Shown one piece after another: positions 43,751 to 53,728 of a stretch of 64,000 nt of DNA. The position numbers and the translations under genes are program-made. The notes beneath the pieces are model-generated. The model was not told the DNA's origin. It saw only the letters and a program-made list of their open reading frames with translations, and did no database searches. Within the stretch, counting starts at the first letter, position 1. Each line of letters starts with the position of its first letter. Source of the DNA: Chloroflexota bacterium (lineage in GTDB: Bacteria; Chloroflexota; Anaerolineae; Anaerolineales; Villigracilaceae); contig JAJYOU010000005.1 of NCBI GenBank assembly GCA_021795965.1, positions 1 through 64,000 on the forward strand, written 5' to 3'.

Positions 43751-44151
43751 ACATTTTTGTTGACACTTCTGCTTTCCTTGCGATTCTCAACGAAAATGAT
43801 CAGTATCATAGACCAGCTAAGCAAGCCTGGACTGAAATACTATCGCCTGACTCAGTGGTGTTCAGTAGCAATTACGTGATGCTTGAGACGGCGGCACTAC
43901 TTCAACACAGATTTGGAATTGAAGCATTGCGCTTATTTGAAAGCAATATACAGCCAGTGATCGAATTAATTTGGATCGAGGAAAACATTCACAAAATTGG
44001 GATGGGTATTCTTATGGCGGCGAACCGTCGCGCTCTTTCATTGGTAGATTGCACGAGTTTTGAAATCATGCGGCAGGCCACGATCGAACACGTATTTACC
44101 TTTGATCCTCATTTTTCCGAGCAAGGATTTATTGTTGTGCCAGCTTTATAA
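43747..44151 (+). CDS. PIN-domain toxin, VapC-like ribonuclease
   Basis: 134 residues. The PIN fold acidic residues are visible: Asp6 in VDTSAF, Glu in LETAAL, Asp in LVDCTSF and Asp in FTFDPHF. VapC toxins cleave tRNA or rRNA when free of antitoxin. Start overlaps the antitoxin stop by four bases. A hairpin with a T-run follows. Confidence 0.9.
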   Translation: MNIFVDTSAFLAILNENDQYHRPAKQAWTEILSPDSVVFSSNYVMLETAALLQHRFGIEALRLFESNIQPVIELIWIEENIHKIGMGILMAANRRALSLVDCTSFEIMRQATIEHVFTFDPHFSEQGFIVVPAL

Positions 44152-44489
44152 AATCAAGGGATCCCTGCAATGCTATTCCCTTTTTAGTTGGCTCTTAATA
44201 CCAGTCTGGCCATAATATAAATCGGTATTCGATTGCGATTATTTTGCGAAGGCGATGTTAGGATGGACGGTGGCAGAAGCTGTAGAGGTGGACATTTGGG
44301 TTAAATCATAACAAAAGGATGAATAGTCCTATTATTTAGAGGCGGTTTACAAGTTTATCCAAGTAAATAGAGCATCGACCTAAAATATTGCTCGAGTATA
44401 GAAGTCATCAAGGTATAATATGTGTACTAATTGCCTCGGATTCCTTCGCTACCAATCATTTGATCTCTAACAGCAGTTGAGTATAGACT
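44152..44489. other. intergenic region between vapC and the LuxR regulator
   Basis: 338 bases without a gene. It contains the vapC terminator-like hairpin at its left end and a TATAAT at 44414-44419 that may be the -10 box of the LuxR gene; no convincing -35 box was found. Confidence 0.5.
44156..44186 (+). terminator. probable vapBC terminator
   Basis: AAGGGA and TCCCTT form the base of an imperfect hairpin, followed by TTT, a few bases after the vapC stop. Confidence 0.5.
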
Positions 44490-47198
44490 GTGCCTGTTTC
44501 TCTGCTCTCCACAAAATTATATATTCCACACCCACGAGAAAATGGCGTGATGCGCCCGCGCCTGACGGATAAGCTCCGTTCCGGCGTGAACCGACCGGGG
44601 ACCTTTGTATTACTATCCGGCCCGGCAGGGTTTGGTAAAAGCACTCTGCTGGGCGAATTTGTGGCACAGCTCCAGCGCCCGGTGGCGTGGGTGTCCCTGG
44701 ACGAAGGGGATAACGATCCGGTTCGATTTTGGTACTACTTGATCACGGCCTGTCAATCAATACAACATGGGGTATGTGAATCTGCGTTAGCGCTGCTCAA
44801 ATCGCCTCAGCCGCTACCCGATGATGCAGTTCCATCCATTCTGATCAACGACTTCAACGGACTTGAGAGCGACCTGGTGTTGATTCTGGATGACTACCAT
44901 GTCATCCAGAATGATGCAATCCAAATGGCTCTCTCCTTCCTGCTCGATCACCTCCCTGATAAATTACATATCGTGCTGTCGACGCGCATCGATCCACCCT
45001 GGCCTCTCGCTCGCTTTCGGGCCTGTAACCAATTGATCGAAGTACGCACCCAGGACCTGCGCTTCACCAATGATGAAGCGGCATCATTCTTCAATCGAAT
45101 GATGGCGCTGGATCTGTCAACAGAAAACGTGGCGGCTCTGGAAGAGCGCACGGAGGGCTGGGTCGCTGGGTTGCAATTGGCCGCCCTCTCCATGAATGGG
45201 CACAGCGATATCCCTGGTTTCGTTAAAGCCTTTACCGGCAGTCACGTCTACATTGCGGAATATCTGATCGAAGAAGTGCTCCAGCATCAGCCAGAAGGTA
45301 TACAAGCGTTCTTGCTGCAAACGTCCATCCTGGAGCGCCTGAATGCCGGGTTGTGTGAGGCTGTCACTGATTGTGAGAATGGGCAGTCCGTGCTTATGGC
45401 TCTACACCGGGCGAACTTGTTCCTGGTTTCCCTGGATGAAGACGGCCAATGGTTTCGATATCATCACCTGTTTTCCGATTTGCTGACATACCGGTTGAAG
45501 CAGACTCTATCGGTAGGTGCCATCCAGAAACTGCACTGCCGAGCCAGTGTATGGCTGACGGAAAACAATTTGCTCGACGATGCCATCCAACATGCCTTGG
45601 TGGGAAAGGATTACGATAGAGCCATATCATTGATGGAGCGGGTTGCACGAACAATGATGTTTACCGGCAGGGTAAATGATCTCAAAAATTGGCTGGAAGC
45701 ATTACCGCAGGAATCTTTTGATACCCACCTGTTCCTGAAGATTTATCGGACATGGATCGATCTCCTGCAGGGAAAAATGGATCTTTCCGAACCAGCCCTG
45801 TTAAAAATGGAAACCATGTTGCGCTCTCTACCCCCGTCGCCCGAGAACGATACCCTGCTCAAGGAAATGATTGTGCTCTTATCCCATTGGGTTGCCCTGG
45901 CGGGGAACACATCCAGAGCGATCCACTTATCTCAGGAAGCGCTTGACTTTTTACCGGAAGGAGACCTTGCATCCCGCGCCCGCGTTTTTTCTGCGCTGGC
46001 CATCGCCTATGGATCGGAGGGCGATGTTGAAAAAGCCGATGCGGCTTTCCGCGAATGTCTTCGCCTAGCGCTAGTCTCTGCCAATTACACCCTGGCTGCT
46101 CATACTATGATGAGGGGGGGAATTTGGTTGGGTTATTATGGAAAGCTCCATGAAGCTGTCCGGTTATACCAGTCGATCATCGATATGGGCGTTCAGGCGG
46201 GACAAAAGATATTCTATCCGGCCGGTCAAGGGTTGATTGGCTTGGCGAGCATCTACCTGGAATGGAACGAACTTGAGTCCGCCGAAAAGGCATTGCAACA
46301 AGGGATTGCCCTATGCAGTCAGGCTGGATTGGATGAAGTTTTTACCGGTTGGATCCTCAAGTCAAGGCTGCGCCAAGCAAAAGGAGATCTAGAGGGTGCC
46401 CTGCAAGAACTCCAGGCATTGGAAAGGGCTTTCCCAAGATCGGATACTTTTACACTGACGATCCGCCAGATTCAGATCCGCCTGGCGATGGGAGATACTG
46501 ATCGCGCTTCCCGTTTGGCATTGCCTATGGAGGATGTACTTACCAGGGAAGCGGAACACGCCATGACAAGACTACCAGTTGTGGTGGTAGAAATTATCGA
46601 AGTGATTCTCATCCGGGTTTACCTGGCGCAGGGGGAGATCGAGAAGGCTCTGGATTTATTGGAAAAGCTTCAGGCCACAGCCTGTCCGAGTGGACGGTTC
46701 GGACACCTGATCGAATTGCATTTACTTAGGGCGTTGGCTTTACAGAAGCAGAATCGCGGGGAGACGCCTGCGAAGTCCATTGAAAGTCTTGGGCAGTCTC
46801 TGGCCTTAGCTGAACCCGAGGGTTATGCATTACTGTTTGCGGAAGCAGGCCCGGATATCGTACCCTTGTTGAAGGGGGTTTTGAATGACCCAACTGCACC
46901 TGACCGGGTGAATAAATATGCGCGTAAGCTGTTAAATATTGTTTCAAGTGAACGTAAAACAGCAACACCTCCAATTGAAGGCTCCAGACCTGTAGACGAG
47001 ATGATCCAACCACTAACTGATCGTGAGTTGGATGTACTCCGTCTGATCGCCAATGGATTAAAATATAAAGAAATCGCTGGAAGGCTCTTCATTTCAACGA
47101 ATACAGTAAGGACATATGTCAAGGGGATTTACGGAAAGCTCAACGTCAATAATCGATCAAAAGCGATTGCCCTGGCTCACCAGTACAAATTGATCTAA
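44490..47198 (+). CDS. MalT-like large ATP-binding LuxR regulator (LAL)
   Basis: 902 residues. An N-terminal AAA/STAND ATPase with Walker A GPAGFGKST (44-52) and a Walker B-like VLILDDYH is followed by a winged-helix and TPR-type repeats (about 370-800), and a C-terminal LuxR HTH (about 838-902, LTDRELDVLRLIANGLKYKEIAGRLFISTNTVRTYVKGIYGKLNVNNRSKA). Such proteins are ligand-triggered transcription activators. It begins with GTG. The inducer is unknown. It is followed by an MDR oxidoreductase, a DoxD protein and a small protein on the same strand. Confidence 0.9.
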   Translation: MPVSLLSTKLYIPHPRENGVMRPRLTDKLRSGVNRPGTFVLLSGPAGFGKSTLLGEFVAQLQRPVAWVSLDEGDNDPVRFWYYLITACQSIQHGVCESALALLKSPQPLPDDAVPSILINDFNGLESDLVLILDDYHVIQNDAIQMALSFLLDHLPDKLHIVLSTRIDPPWPLARFRACNQLIEVRTQDLRFTNDEAASFFNRMMALDLSTENVAALEERTEGWVAGLQLAALSMNGHSDIPGFVKAFTGSHVYIAEYLIEEVLQHQPEGIQAFLLQTSILERLNAGLCEAVTDCENGQSVLMALHRANLFLVSLDEDGQWFRYHHLFSDLLTYRLKQTLSVGAIQKLHCRASVWLTENNLLDDAIQHALVGKDYDRAISLMERVARTMMFTGRVNDLKNWLEALPQESFDTHLFLKIYRTWIDLLQGKMDLSEPALLKMETMLRSLPPSPENDTLLKEMIVLLSHWVALAGNTSRAIHLSQEALDFLPEGDLASRARVFSALAIAYGSEGDVEKADAAFRECLRLALVSANYTLAAHTMMRGGIWLGYYGKLHEAVRLYQSIIDMGVQAGQKIFYPAGQGLIGLASIYLEWNELESAEKALQQGIALCSQAGLDEVFTGWILKSRLRQAKGDLEGALQELQALERAFPRSDTFTLTIRQIQIRLAMGDTDRASRLALPMEDVLTREAEHAMTRLPVVVVEIIEVILIRVYLAQGEIEKALDLLEKLQATACPSGRFGHLIELHLLRALALQKQNRGETPAKSIESLGQSLALAEPEGYALLFAEAGPDIVPLLKGVLNDPTAPDRVNKYARKLLNIVSSERKTATPPIEGSRPVDEMIQPLTDRELDVLRLIANGLKYKEIAGRLFISTNTVRTYVKGIYGKLNVNNRSKAIALAHQYKLI

Positions 47199-47220
47199 AT
47201 CCAAATATCACATCTTTTTC

Positions 47221-47258
47221 CGGCCCAAATCACATATTCATGTGATGTGAGCCGTTTT
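47221..47258 (+). terminator. hairpin after the LuxR gene: terminator or operator
   Basis: Core dyad ATCACAT-ATTC-ATGTGAT (47229-47246), extended by CGGC/GCCG at the base, then TTTT. It can end LuxR transcription, and the perfect 18-bp dyad could also be a protein-binding site upstream of the oxidoreductase gene. Confidence 0.6.
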
Positions 47259-47325
47259 CGATTCTCGTATCATGGGAGGATGACAACCAAAAAAACAAAC
47301 CTAGACTAATAACAAGGAGAAAACC

Positions 47326-48333
47326 ATGAAGTACAAAAGCGTAATCGTGACCAGAAAGGGCTCCCCTGAAGTTCTCAAGATAGTCGAGAATGATCTGCGT
47401 GATCCAATGGCGGAGGAGGCGCAGATCAAAATCCTCGCCACGTGCGTAGGCCACACTGACGTAGGATATCGTAAAGGCAAATTATCTTTTGCACCCAAGA
47501 TCCCGTTTGTACCAGGGTATGAAATCCTGGGGGTCGTGGATGCGGTTGGCGAAGGTGTCACCAATGTCGTTGTAGGCGACCGGGTGGCAGCATTGATTGG
47601 CCATGGAGGCTATGCCGAATTCATATATCTTGGTAAAGAACATCTCGTTCGCGTTCCTGGAAATCTTGATCCTGCTGAAGCAGTAACACTGATCCTGAAC
47701 TATGTTTCAGCTTATCAAATGCTTCATCGGACCGTACAGGTCAAGGCTGGGGATAAGGTGCTCATTATTGGCGCAAGCGGTGGCGTTGGTACCGCATTGT
47801 TACAACTCGGTAAACTGGCCAACCTCAATATGTATGGAACAGGCTCTCCCAGCAAACACAATATGCTAACCGAACTGGGAGCTACACCCATTGATTACCA
47901 CGCTCAAGATCTCGTGGATGTGATACATCATGCAGAACCAAACGGTTTCGATTTCGTATTTGACGGCGTAGGCGGCGAATATGGCAAATTTGGATTGGAA
48001 GTGCTGAAAAAGGGTGGCAAGTTAGTGGAATACACTCCAGCACCTAGTGGGGCTGGTGCCATTGCGTTATTAGGCTGGCTGATAATAGTAAATTTATTGA
48101 TGTTACCCAATAGAAAGTCGATTCGGGGGTATGGAATATCCGCATTGTATAAAAGGAACAAACGCCCGTTTATGGAAGACTTACTCGTACTTTTCAATCT
48201 GCTCGAAGAAGGCAAAATAAAACCGATCATTACAAAAAAGTTTCCCGTCCTGGAAGCGGCCAAAGCCAATGAACTTCTGGAAAGTGGACAGGTAATCGGC
48301 AACATAGTCTTACTGGCACCGGAACTGTTGTGA
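47326..48333 (+). CDS. medium-chain dehydrogenase/reductase, quinone-oxidoreductase-like
   Basis: 335 residues. N-terminal GroES-like domain (GYEILGVVDAVGEGVTNVVVGDRVAAL) and NAD(P)-binding Rossmann fold (IIGASGGVGTALLQLGKLA, about 148-166). The catalytic zinc cysteines and structural zinc lobe of alcohol dehydrogenases are absent, so it belongs to the zinc-free quinone reductase/enoyl reductase type. A hydrophobic stretch (about 246-263) is unusual. It has an AAGGAGAAAACC Shine-Dalgarno. Part of the LuxR-flanked group with DoxD. Confidence 0.88.
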   Translation: MKYKSVIVTRKGSPEVLKIVENDLRDPMAEEAQIKILATCVGHTDVGYRKGKLSFAPKIPFVPGYEILGVVDAVGEGVTNVVVGDRVAALIGHGGYAEFIYLGKEHLVRVPGNLDPAEAVTLILNYVSAYQMLHRTVQVKAGDKVLIIGASGGVGTALLQLGKLANLNMYGTGSPSKHNMLTELGATPIDYHAQDLVDVIHHAEPNGFDFVFDGVGGEYGKFGLEVLKKGGKLVEYTPAPSGAGAIALLGWLIIVNLLMLPNRKSIRGYGISALYKRNKRPFMEDLLVLFNLLEEGKIKPIITKKFPVLEAAKANELLESGQVIGNIVLLAPELL

Positions 48334-48394
48334 GATCACCCTTTCCATTCAACGTGTGGGACATATGGCATTGCCTTGTATGTTCTTGGTAGGG

Positions 48395-48412
48395 TTGCGC
48401 GAAATCGCGCAA
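48395..48412. promoter_or_regulatory. perfect 18-bp palindrome upstream of doxD
   Basis: TTGCGCGA-AA-TCGCGCAA, 37 bases before the DoxD start. No T-run follows, so an operator is more likely than a terminator. Confidence 0.5.
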
Positions 48413-48448
48413 AACGAAACAATCTGATACTTTCTAAAGGAGAAAACA

Positions 48449-49111
48449 ATGAATATTATTCGATCCATCAACCCAAAAGTCACTTCTCAGATTTCTGAAG
48501 CACCGATTGGGCGGTTCTTGTTTGACGATACACGAATGGCATGGTTCTGGCTGCTTATTCGTCTCTCGGTAGGTGTGGGGTGGCTTGCAGCTGGAGTGAG
48601 CAAACTGACCGGCTTCGCCTTTGGCTTGAGGCCGAATGGGCCTTCATGGTGGTTCATGGCGAATAATGGTGAAGCTCTCAAGACTTTTGCCAATATGGCG
48701 ATCGCACATGGAGGCGCAAAGCCTGTTCCTGATTTTCCGGATTGGTTTGTCGGGGCTCCAGGTTGGTATGCTTCGTTCTTACAATCCATCGTGATACCGC
48801 ACGCCGCATTGTTTTCCTACGTGGTCCCCTTCGGCGAGATGTTGGTTGGCCTGGGATTGATCTTCGGGTGTTTCACCGGTATTGCGGCTTTCTTCGGATT
48901 GTTGCTGAACATCAACTTCATGCTGTCAGGAGTAATGGATCCTAACCTGGTCACGGGAATGGAGACCCTGTTTTTGATAATGGCGTGGCGTATCGCAGGC
49001 TACTATGGCATTGATCGATGGCTGCTGCCGCTGCTGGGTACGCCCTGGACGGGGTCCTTGGCCCGCAAGAAGGCAACCAAAGGTCTCAAGCCCTCGCATA
49101 TCGTTCCTTAA
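48449..49111 (+). CDS. DoxX/DoxD-family membrane protein
   Basis: 220 residues with about four transmembrane helices, as in the DoxD subunit of thiosulfate:quinone oxidoreductase and DoxX-type proteins. Segments such as LIRLSVGVGWLAAGVSKLTGF and VVPFGEMLVGLGLIFGCFTG are typical. In DoxX members generally the function is vague (redox stress, quinone-linked). AAAGGAG precedes the ATG. Followed 31 bases later by a small conserved protein gene. Confidence 0.85.
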   Translation: MNIIRSINPKVTSQISEAPIGRFLFDDTRMAWFWLLIRLSVGVGWLAAGVSKLTGFAFGLRPNGPSWWFMANNGEALKTFANMAIAHGGAKPVPDFPDWFVGAPGWYASFLQSIVIPHAALFSYVVPFGEMLVGLGLIFGCFTGIAAFFGLLLNINFMLSGVMDPNLVTGMETLFLIMAWRIAGYYGIDRWLLPLLGTPWTGSLARKKATKGLKPSHIVP

Positions 49112-49142
49112 GGAAACCGGTTCAGGAAAATCACAGTGTACA

Positions 49143-49361
49143 ATGAACAAAACCTTCTATTATGAAATCAGGGTTGAAGGTCAATTATCCGGGCGTTGGT
49201 CCGATTGGTTCGAAGGGCTGGCGATTCACGTTGAGACGGATGGAGTAACCATCTTGGACGGATTTTTACCCGACCAGGCGGCACTTATTGGCGTTCTCAC
49301 CCGGATCCAGGCATTCAATTTGGTGTTGATTTCGGTTTCGCGCTCCTCCTCCGAGAGATAG
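49143..49361 (+). CDS. small conserved protein (YEIRVEG...WFEGL type)
   Basis: 72 residues. The pattern YEIRVEGQLSGRWSDWFEGLAI, a strand ending in DG and LPDQAALIGVLTRIQAFNLVLISVSR recurs in a widespread small bacterial family common in Chloroflexota, of unknown function. Located 31 bases after the DoxD stop and followed by a hairpin terminator. Confidence 0.75.
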   Translation: MNKTFYYEIRVEGQLSGRWSDWFEGLAIHVETDGVTILDGFLPDQAALIGVLTRIQAFNLVLISVSRSSSER

Positions 49362-49392
49362 CACGGATAGGAAGCTCTCCCTCAGCAATTGC

Positions 49393-49421
49393 AAACACCT
49401 GTCTTTTTTGACGGGTGTTTT
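49393..49421 (+). terminator. terminator after the DoxD group
   Basis: Eleven-pair stem (AAACACCTGTC / GACGGGTGTTT, one G-T pair) with a loop of T residues and a T after it. Confidence 0.75.
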
Positions 49422-49587
49422 GATTAATGAATTTCGATCGGGCAGCGAACTGCAGCAGGGCCAGGTGAAAAAAAGTGAAATAGTAACGACTCGCAAAGCG
49501 CTTTTTAGGGTAAAGCGTTACTTCAGATGGTTGACAAGTCACTCCCCTTTCACTAACCTCAATAAGATAACCCAAAGCCAAAATCAT

Positions 49588-49627
49588 AAAGCGGATTTTC
49601 CGAATCATTTGGAACGTCCGCTTTTTT
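49588..49627 (+). terminator. second terminator-like hairpin
   Basis: Outer stem AAAGCGGA / TCCGCTTT and inner TTCC / GGAA, followed by a run of T (49622-49627). Confidence 0.6.
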
Positions 49628-50206
49628 GTTCCGCACAGCTTCCATGGTCGTAGGCAGACTGCTGTGTCGCTAGCACCGTAATCACCCAACACCTGTGGTG
49701 GCTACTTAAGTCATCCATCAGGTCTTTTGGAATATACACACAGCCGGAATGGGGAAATGGAGTTGGGCTTTCCTCTTGAATAACCCCAAAAATAAATGTA
49801 AGATTAAAATGTATTTGAAGATCTTTCGCTTGCTGGGTGGGTCGATCACATAGGCTCAACAGACCCGGCAAAAGATAGTCACATAGCAGTGAAACTGGTC
49901 TTCCAGACCGCGGATAGTAATTTTTTGGGCATTTTTTAATAACCAAGCACACCGAAAAACATTCATATTTCAGGAAAAATTATTACATCGAACTTTTGGC
50001 GTCAGCCATCCAGGTGGGGCTCTGGATGCGGTGATGTCTGAAAGCCTGATTAAAAGTTGTTCCAAAGTATGGTTACCTGAATTGCCTCAAAGTTGTTTCA
50101 TGGGCTCCCTTTTTCAAAATGTCGGGCGGTGAATTTTGCCAGTCTGTTGAAGTGATCATCCTGATAGATTTGTGACCCTCAGAACTGAAAAACAAAGGAG
50201 AATACC

Positions 50207-53200
50207 GTGAGTAAACATTTGGCCAAGGTTTTTTCGCTAGCACTTATTTTTGCCCTAATGTTAAATCTGCTGCCCGCCCAGGTGCAGCGAGCCGGGGCAA
50301 TTACGACTTCCATTGTCATCAGCCAGGTCTACGGCGGCGGTGGGAACACCGGCGCTCCCTATCAGCAGGATTACATTGTTTTATATAATCCTGGCACAGC
50401 CGCAGTGGATCTTTCGACCTGGTCAGTCCAATATGCTTCATCGGGTGGATCAACCTGGACCAATAAAACAAATTTAAGCGGCACCATCCAGCCAGGTCAA
50501 TATTTTTTGGTTGCAGAAGCGCCTGGCACCAGTTGCATCAATGGAACCCCCTGTGGCAGCCCATTGCCCACGCCTGATGTAACCGGAACGATTTTCATGA
50601 GTGGATCTTCCGGAAAGGTCGCCCTGGTTTACAATCAAGATCTCCTTGCTTGCGGGTCAAGTTGTGCTGGAAATATCTATGTGCGTGATTTTGTTGGTTT
50701 TGGAGCTGCCAATGATTCCGAAGGCTCTCCAACGCCTGTGTTATCCAATACCACGGCTGCCATCAGGAACAACTCAGGTTGTACTGATACCAATAATAAC
50801 CTGAGCGATTTTACGGTTGCTGCCCCAGCCCCGCTCAATTCCGCATCACCAACCCATAGCTGCACCAGTCCCACCAATCCAAGCGGGACCGGTCTAGCCT
50901 CTCCGAATTCCCTTTTCCCCGGCGATTCCAGCCAGCTGACTGTCGCTGTCACCCCGGGAACCAATCCGGCCACCACCGGGCATACAGTAACCTGTGATCT
51001 CTTACCAATTGGCGGCTCTGCCAGCCAGACTTTCTTCGATGATGGCACCACAGGTGGGGATGTCACCGCCGGCGATAACATTTTCTCCTTTGCAGCAGTG
51101 GTTGCAGGAAATACGACTGCCGGTGCAAAGAGCCTTGCCTGTACAATCGGCGATAATGAAAGCCGACCCGGCAGCGCGACCATCGGGTTGACCATTCAAG
51201 TCATTCTTCCGATCGGTACCATCAACGGAGCTGTCCTCGATTCGGATAACGGGACGACACACCGCTCACCTTATGCCCCGCCCAGCGGCAACGGCTCCAG
51301 CACGACCATGGTCACCGTTCAAGGCGTGATTTACGAAAAGACGCTTCAAGCGATCAAGAACAGCACCAATACCTATAAAGGCTTTTTCCTCCAGAACACT
51401 GCCGCCAGCGCAGATGCCGATCCAAACACCTCCGACGGAATATTTGTCTATATGGGCACCTACGCCAGCCTGATTGGAGGCTACGTCCCTGCAGTAGGCG
51501 ATGAAGTCATCATCACTGCCAAAGTCAGCGAATATTACAACATGACCGAACTGACCTCGGCAAAGCTGGCAAAACCCGTCGTGCGCAGCGGCGTGGATCT
51601 CGATGCTGAGCTGGCTCCTTTCATGGCGAACCCGGCAGCCGACCTGGGGGATGCCAACCGTTTTTGGGAACGGCACCAGGGCATGCGCGGGCAGATCCCA
51701 AGCAACAGCATCGTCCTCGGCGGACGCAACGTTTTCAACCCGGCAGATGCCGAAGTCTGGGTGGCGAGCCCAGACAGCACGATTGCAAACCGCGTCGACC
51801 CTTACACGCGCCGGGCTTTCCGGGATGCCCACCCGCTTGATGACAACTATGATGCAAGCAACTGGGATGGAAACGGGTACCGGATCCTGATGGGCAGCCT
51901 GGGCATCAAGGCAACCGAAAATAATGGCAGTGCGCTTATCGCGCCGGCACGCACCTTCGATACCGTGACGAATTCACCGGTTGGCGGGGTTAACTATACT
52001 TACAACAAGTACCGGATCGAAATCACCGGCCAACCCACCTTCAGTGAGGGTGTTGATCCTGCTGCCAACAATCCGCCACAGGAATTCGACCGCAGCTTCG
52101 CCTACAGCATTGTTGACTACAACCTGGAAAACCTGTATGACTACCGCAACAACCCCTTCTCGGGCTGCGATTTTACCGGTGACTCGGGTTGCCCCAAGGT
52201 TTATCCGTTCCTGGCGGGTATCACCCCTCCGTATGATTATGTTCCTGCCAGTGAAGCCGCTTACCAGGCTCGCTTGAACGACATTGCCCTGCAAATCATC
52301 AATGACCTGCACAGCCCGGATATCCTCATGGCGCAGGAAGTTGAAAACCAGGATATTTGCAGCCTCAGCGGAGCAGAGCTCGTCTGCGGTACCACTGAAA
52401 ACGCCGATGGCAAACCAGATGTCCTGCAGGACCTGGCGCTCAAGATCGCTGCCGATGGCGGTCCATCATATGATGCTGCCTTCGATCCTGACAGTTCAGA
52501 CCTGCGCGGCATTGCGCCCGCCTTCATGTTCCGCACCGACCGGGTGGAGCTCGTTCCCCCTGCAGGTGATCCTCTGCTGGGCGGCGATCCCGCCATTGCG
52601 TACCCGGGTGCGGCTGCTCCAGAAAATGCCGAGGTATCGAACCCCAAAACCCTGAATGCGGTGGTTTCCCTGCCAGGCGGGGTGTCTGCCTGTGAATCTG
52701 CCTATGTTTTCCCGCGCGCTCCAGATATTGGTCTCTTTAGAATTTACAGCACAGGCATTGGGCTGGGCAGCTACCGTGATATTTATGTGATCAATAACCA
52801 CTTCAAGAGCGGTCCCGATTCCTGCATTGAACATCGCACCGAGCAGGCAAAATACAACGCTGCCATCATTGCATTCCTGCAGGCTGCGAAACCGAACGCG
52901 CGCATTGTGATGGGCGGCGATTTGAACGTGTACCCTCGCCCGGATGACATTTCCTATGGTGCCAGCGACCAACTTGGTCCACTCTATGACGCGAGCCTTG
53001 GTTTGAAAAATTTGTGGGAAGTTTTGTTGAACCACGCTCCTCAATCTGCCTACAGCTATGTCTATGTGGGAATGGCGCAGACGCTCGATCAGATGTTTGT
53101 CAGCCAATCCATGTTGTCTGATCTTCGGCAGTTCCGCATTGCGCATATTAACAGCGATTTCTCGGCTGATTATCCGGATGATGTCGCCCGTGGAACAAGC

Positions 53201-53647
53201 GACCACGATCCAAACGTAGCAGTCTTTGGGATCAATTTCACCGGATTCTTCCCGCCCGTGGCTGACCCGCCTGCCATCAATATGGCGAACGCCGGCAGCG
53301 CCATTTCGGTCAAGTTCAGCGTGGGTACTGACTGGGGTCTGAACATTTTTGCGAATGGATTCCCACAATCCGTCCAGATCAATTGCACCACTGGTGCAGT
53401 ATTGGGCGCTCCTGTTTCGATGGGAAAGTGGAGCCAGCAGTCAGTGTTGGGATTAAAGAGTGTTCGAAAGGTTCTCCCGGGCGTCCCTGCTTCGATCATA
53501 AATTCGGGTGGCAACAGATTTTCCTTGACGGACGGTCTGTACAATTTCATTTGGAGAACAAACAAAGCCTGGGCTGGCACCTGCCGCCAATTGATCGTCA
53601 TGCTGGTGGACGGAACGGTGCAAACCGCAAACTTCAAGTTTAGATAA
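50207..53647 (+). CDS. secreted ExeM/NucH-family endonuclease with lamin-tail and PxKF-like domains
   Basis: 1146 residues. A signal peptide (about 1-31) is followed by a lamin-tail domain (about 35-160), an Ig-like/linker region and an endonuclease/exonuclease/phosphatase-type domain (about 640-1010), with NLENLYD, GGDLNVYP and the final SDHDPNVA catalytic motif. The C-terminal domain (about 1015-1146) resembles PxKF modules. Such enzymes degrade extracellular DNA, feeding nucleotides or phosphate. A strong AAAGGAG precedes the GTG start. Confidence 0.88.
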   Translation: MSKHLAKVFSLALIFALMLNLLPAQVQRAGAITTSIVISQVYGGGGNTGAPYQQDYIVLYNPGTAAVDLSTWSVQYASSGGSTWTNKTNLSGTIQPGQYFLVAEAPGTSCINGTPCGSPLPTPDVTGTIFMSGSSGKVALVYNQDLLACGSSCAGNIYVRDFVGFGAANDSEGSPTPVLSNTTAAIRNNSGCTDTNNNLSDFTVAAPAPLNSASPTHSCTSPTNPSGTGLASPNSLFPGDSSQLTVAVTPGTNPATTGHTVTCDLLPIGGSASQTFFDDGTTGGDVTAGDNIFSFAAVVAGNTTAGAKSLACTIGDNESRPGSATIGLTIQVILPIGTINGAVLDSDNGTTHRSPYAPPSGNGSSTTMVTVQGVIYEKTLQAIKNSTNTYKGFFLQNTAASADADPNTSDGIFVYMGTYASLIGGYVPAVGDEVIITAKVSEYYNMTELTSAKLAKPVVRSGVDLDAELAPFMANPAADLGDANRFWERHQGMRGQIPSNSIVLGGRNVFNPADAEVWVASPDSTIANRVDPYTRRAFRDAHPLDDNYDASNWDGNGYRILMGSLGIKATENNGSALIAPARTFDTVTNSPVGGVNYTYNKYRIEITGQPTFSEGVDPAANNPPQEFDRSFAYSIVDYNLENLYDYRNNPFSGCDFTGDSGCPKVYPFLAGITPPYDYVPASEAAYQARLNDIALQIINDLHSPDILMAQEVENQDICSLSGAELVCGTTENADGKPDVLQDLALKIAADGGPSYDAAFDPDSSDLRGIAPAFMFRTDRVELVPPAGDPLLGGDPAIAYPGAAAPENAEVSNPKTLNAVVSLPGGVSACESAYVFPRAPDIGLFRIYSTGIGLGSYRDIYVINNHFKSGPDSCIEHRTEQAKYNAAIIAFLQAAKPNARIVMGGDLNVYPRPDDISYGASDQLGPLYDASLGLKNLWEVLLNHAPQSAYSYVYVGMAQTLDQMFVSQSMLSDLRQFRIAHINSDFSADYPDDVARGTSDHDPNVAVFGINFTGFFPPVADPPAINMANAGSAISVKFSVGTDWGLNIFANGFPQSVQINCTTGAVLGAPVSMGKWSQQSVLGLKSVRKVLPGVPASIINSGGNRFSLTDGLYNFIWRTNKAWAGTCRQLIVMLVDGTVQTANFKFR

Positions 53648-53671
53648 ACCAGAATCAACTTACCAACACAG

Positions 53672-53704
53672 CAGCCGCTCTCAAATGAGGGCGGCTGTTG
53701 ACAT
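53672..53704 (+). terminator. probable terminator of the nuclease gene
   Basis: CAGCCGC / GCGGCTG stem with a 12-base loop, 24 bases after the stop; the T-run is short. Confidence 0.5.
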
Positions 53705-53728
53705 ATTTGGACATATTCGCTGGTTCCA

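Larger units (their letters stand above)
49362..50206. other. 845 bases without a recognisable gene
   Basis: Apart from two terminators in its first part, no frame gives a recognisable product. The rest is AT-rich; a short GGTCT-TCC-AGACC dyad lies near 49893. The promoter of the nuclease gene should lie near its right end, but I see no clear one. Confidence 0.5.
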
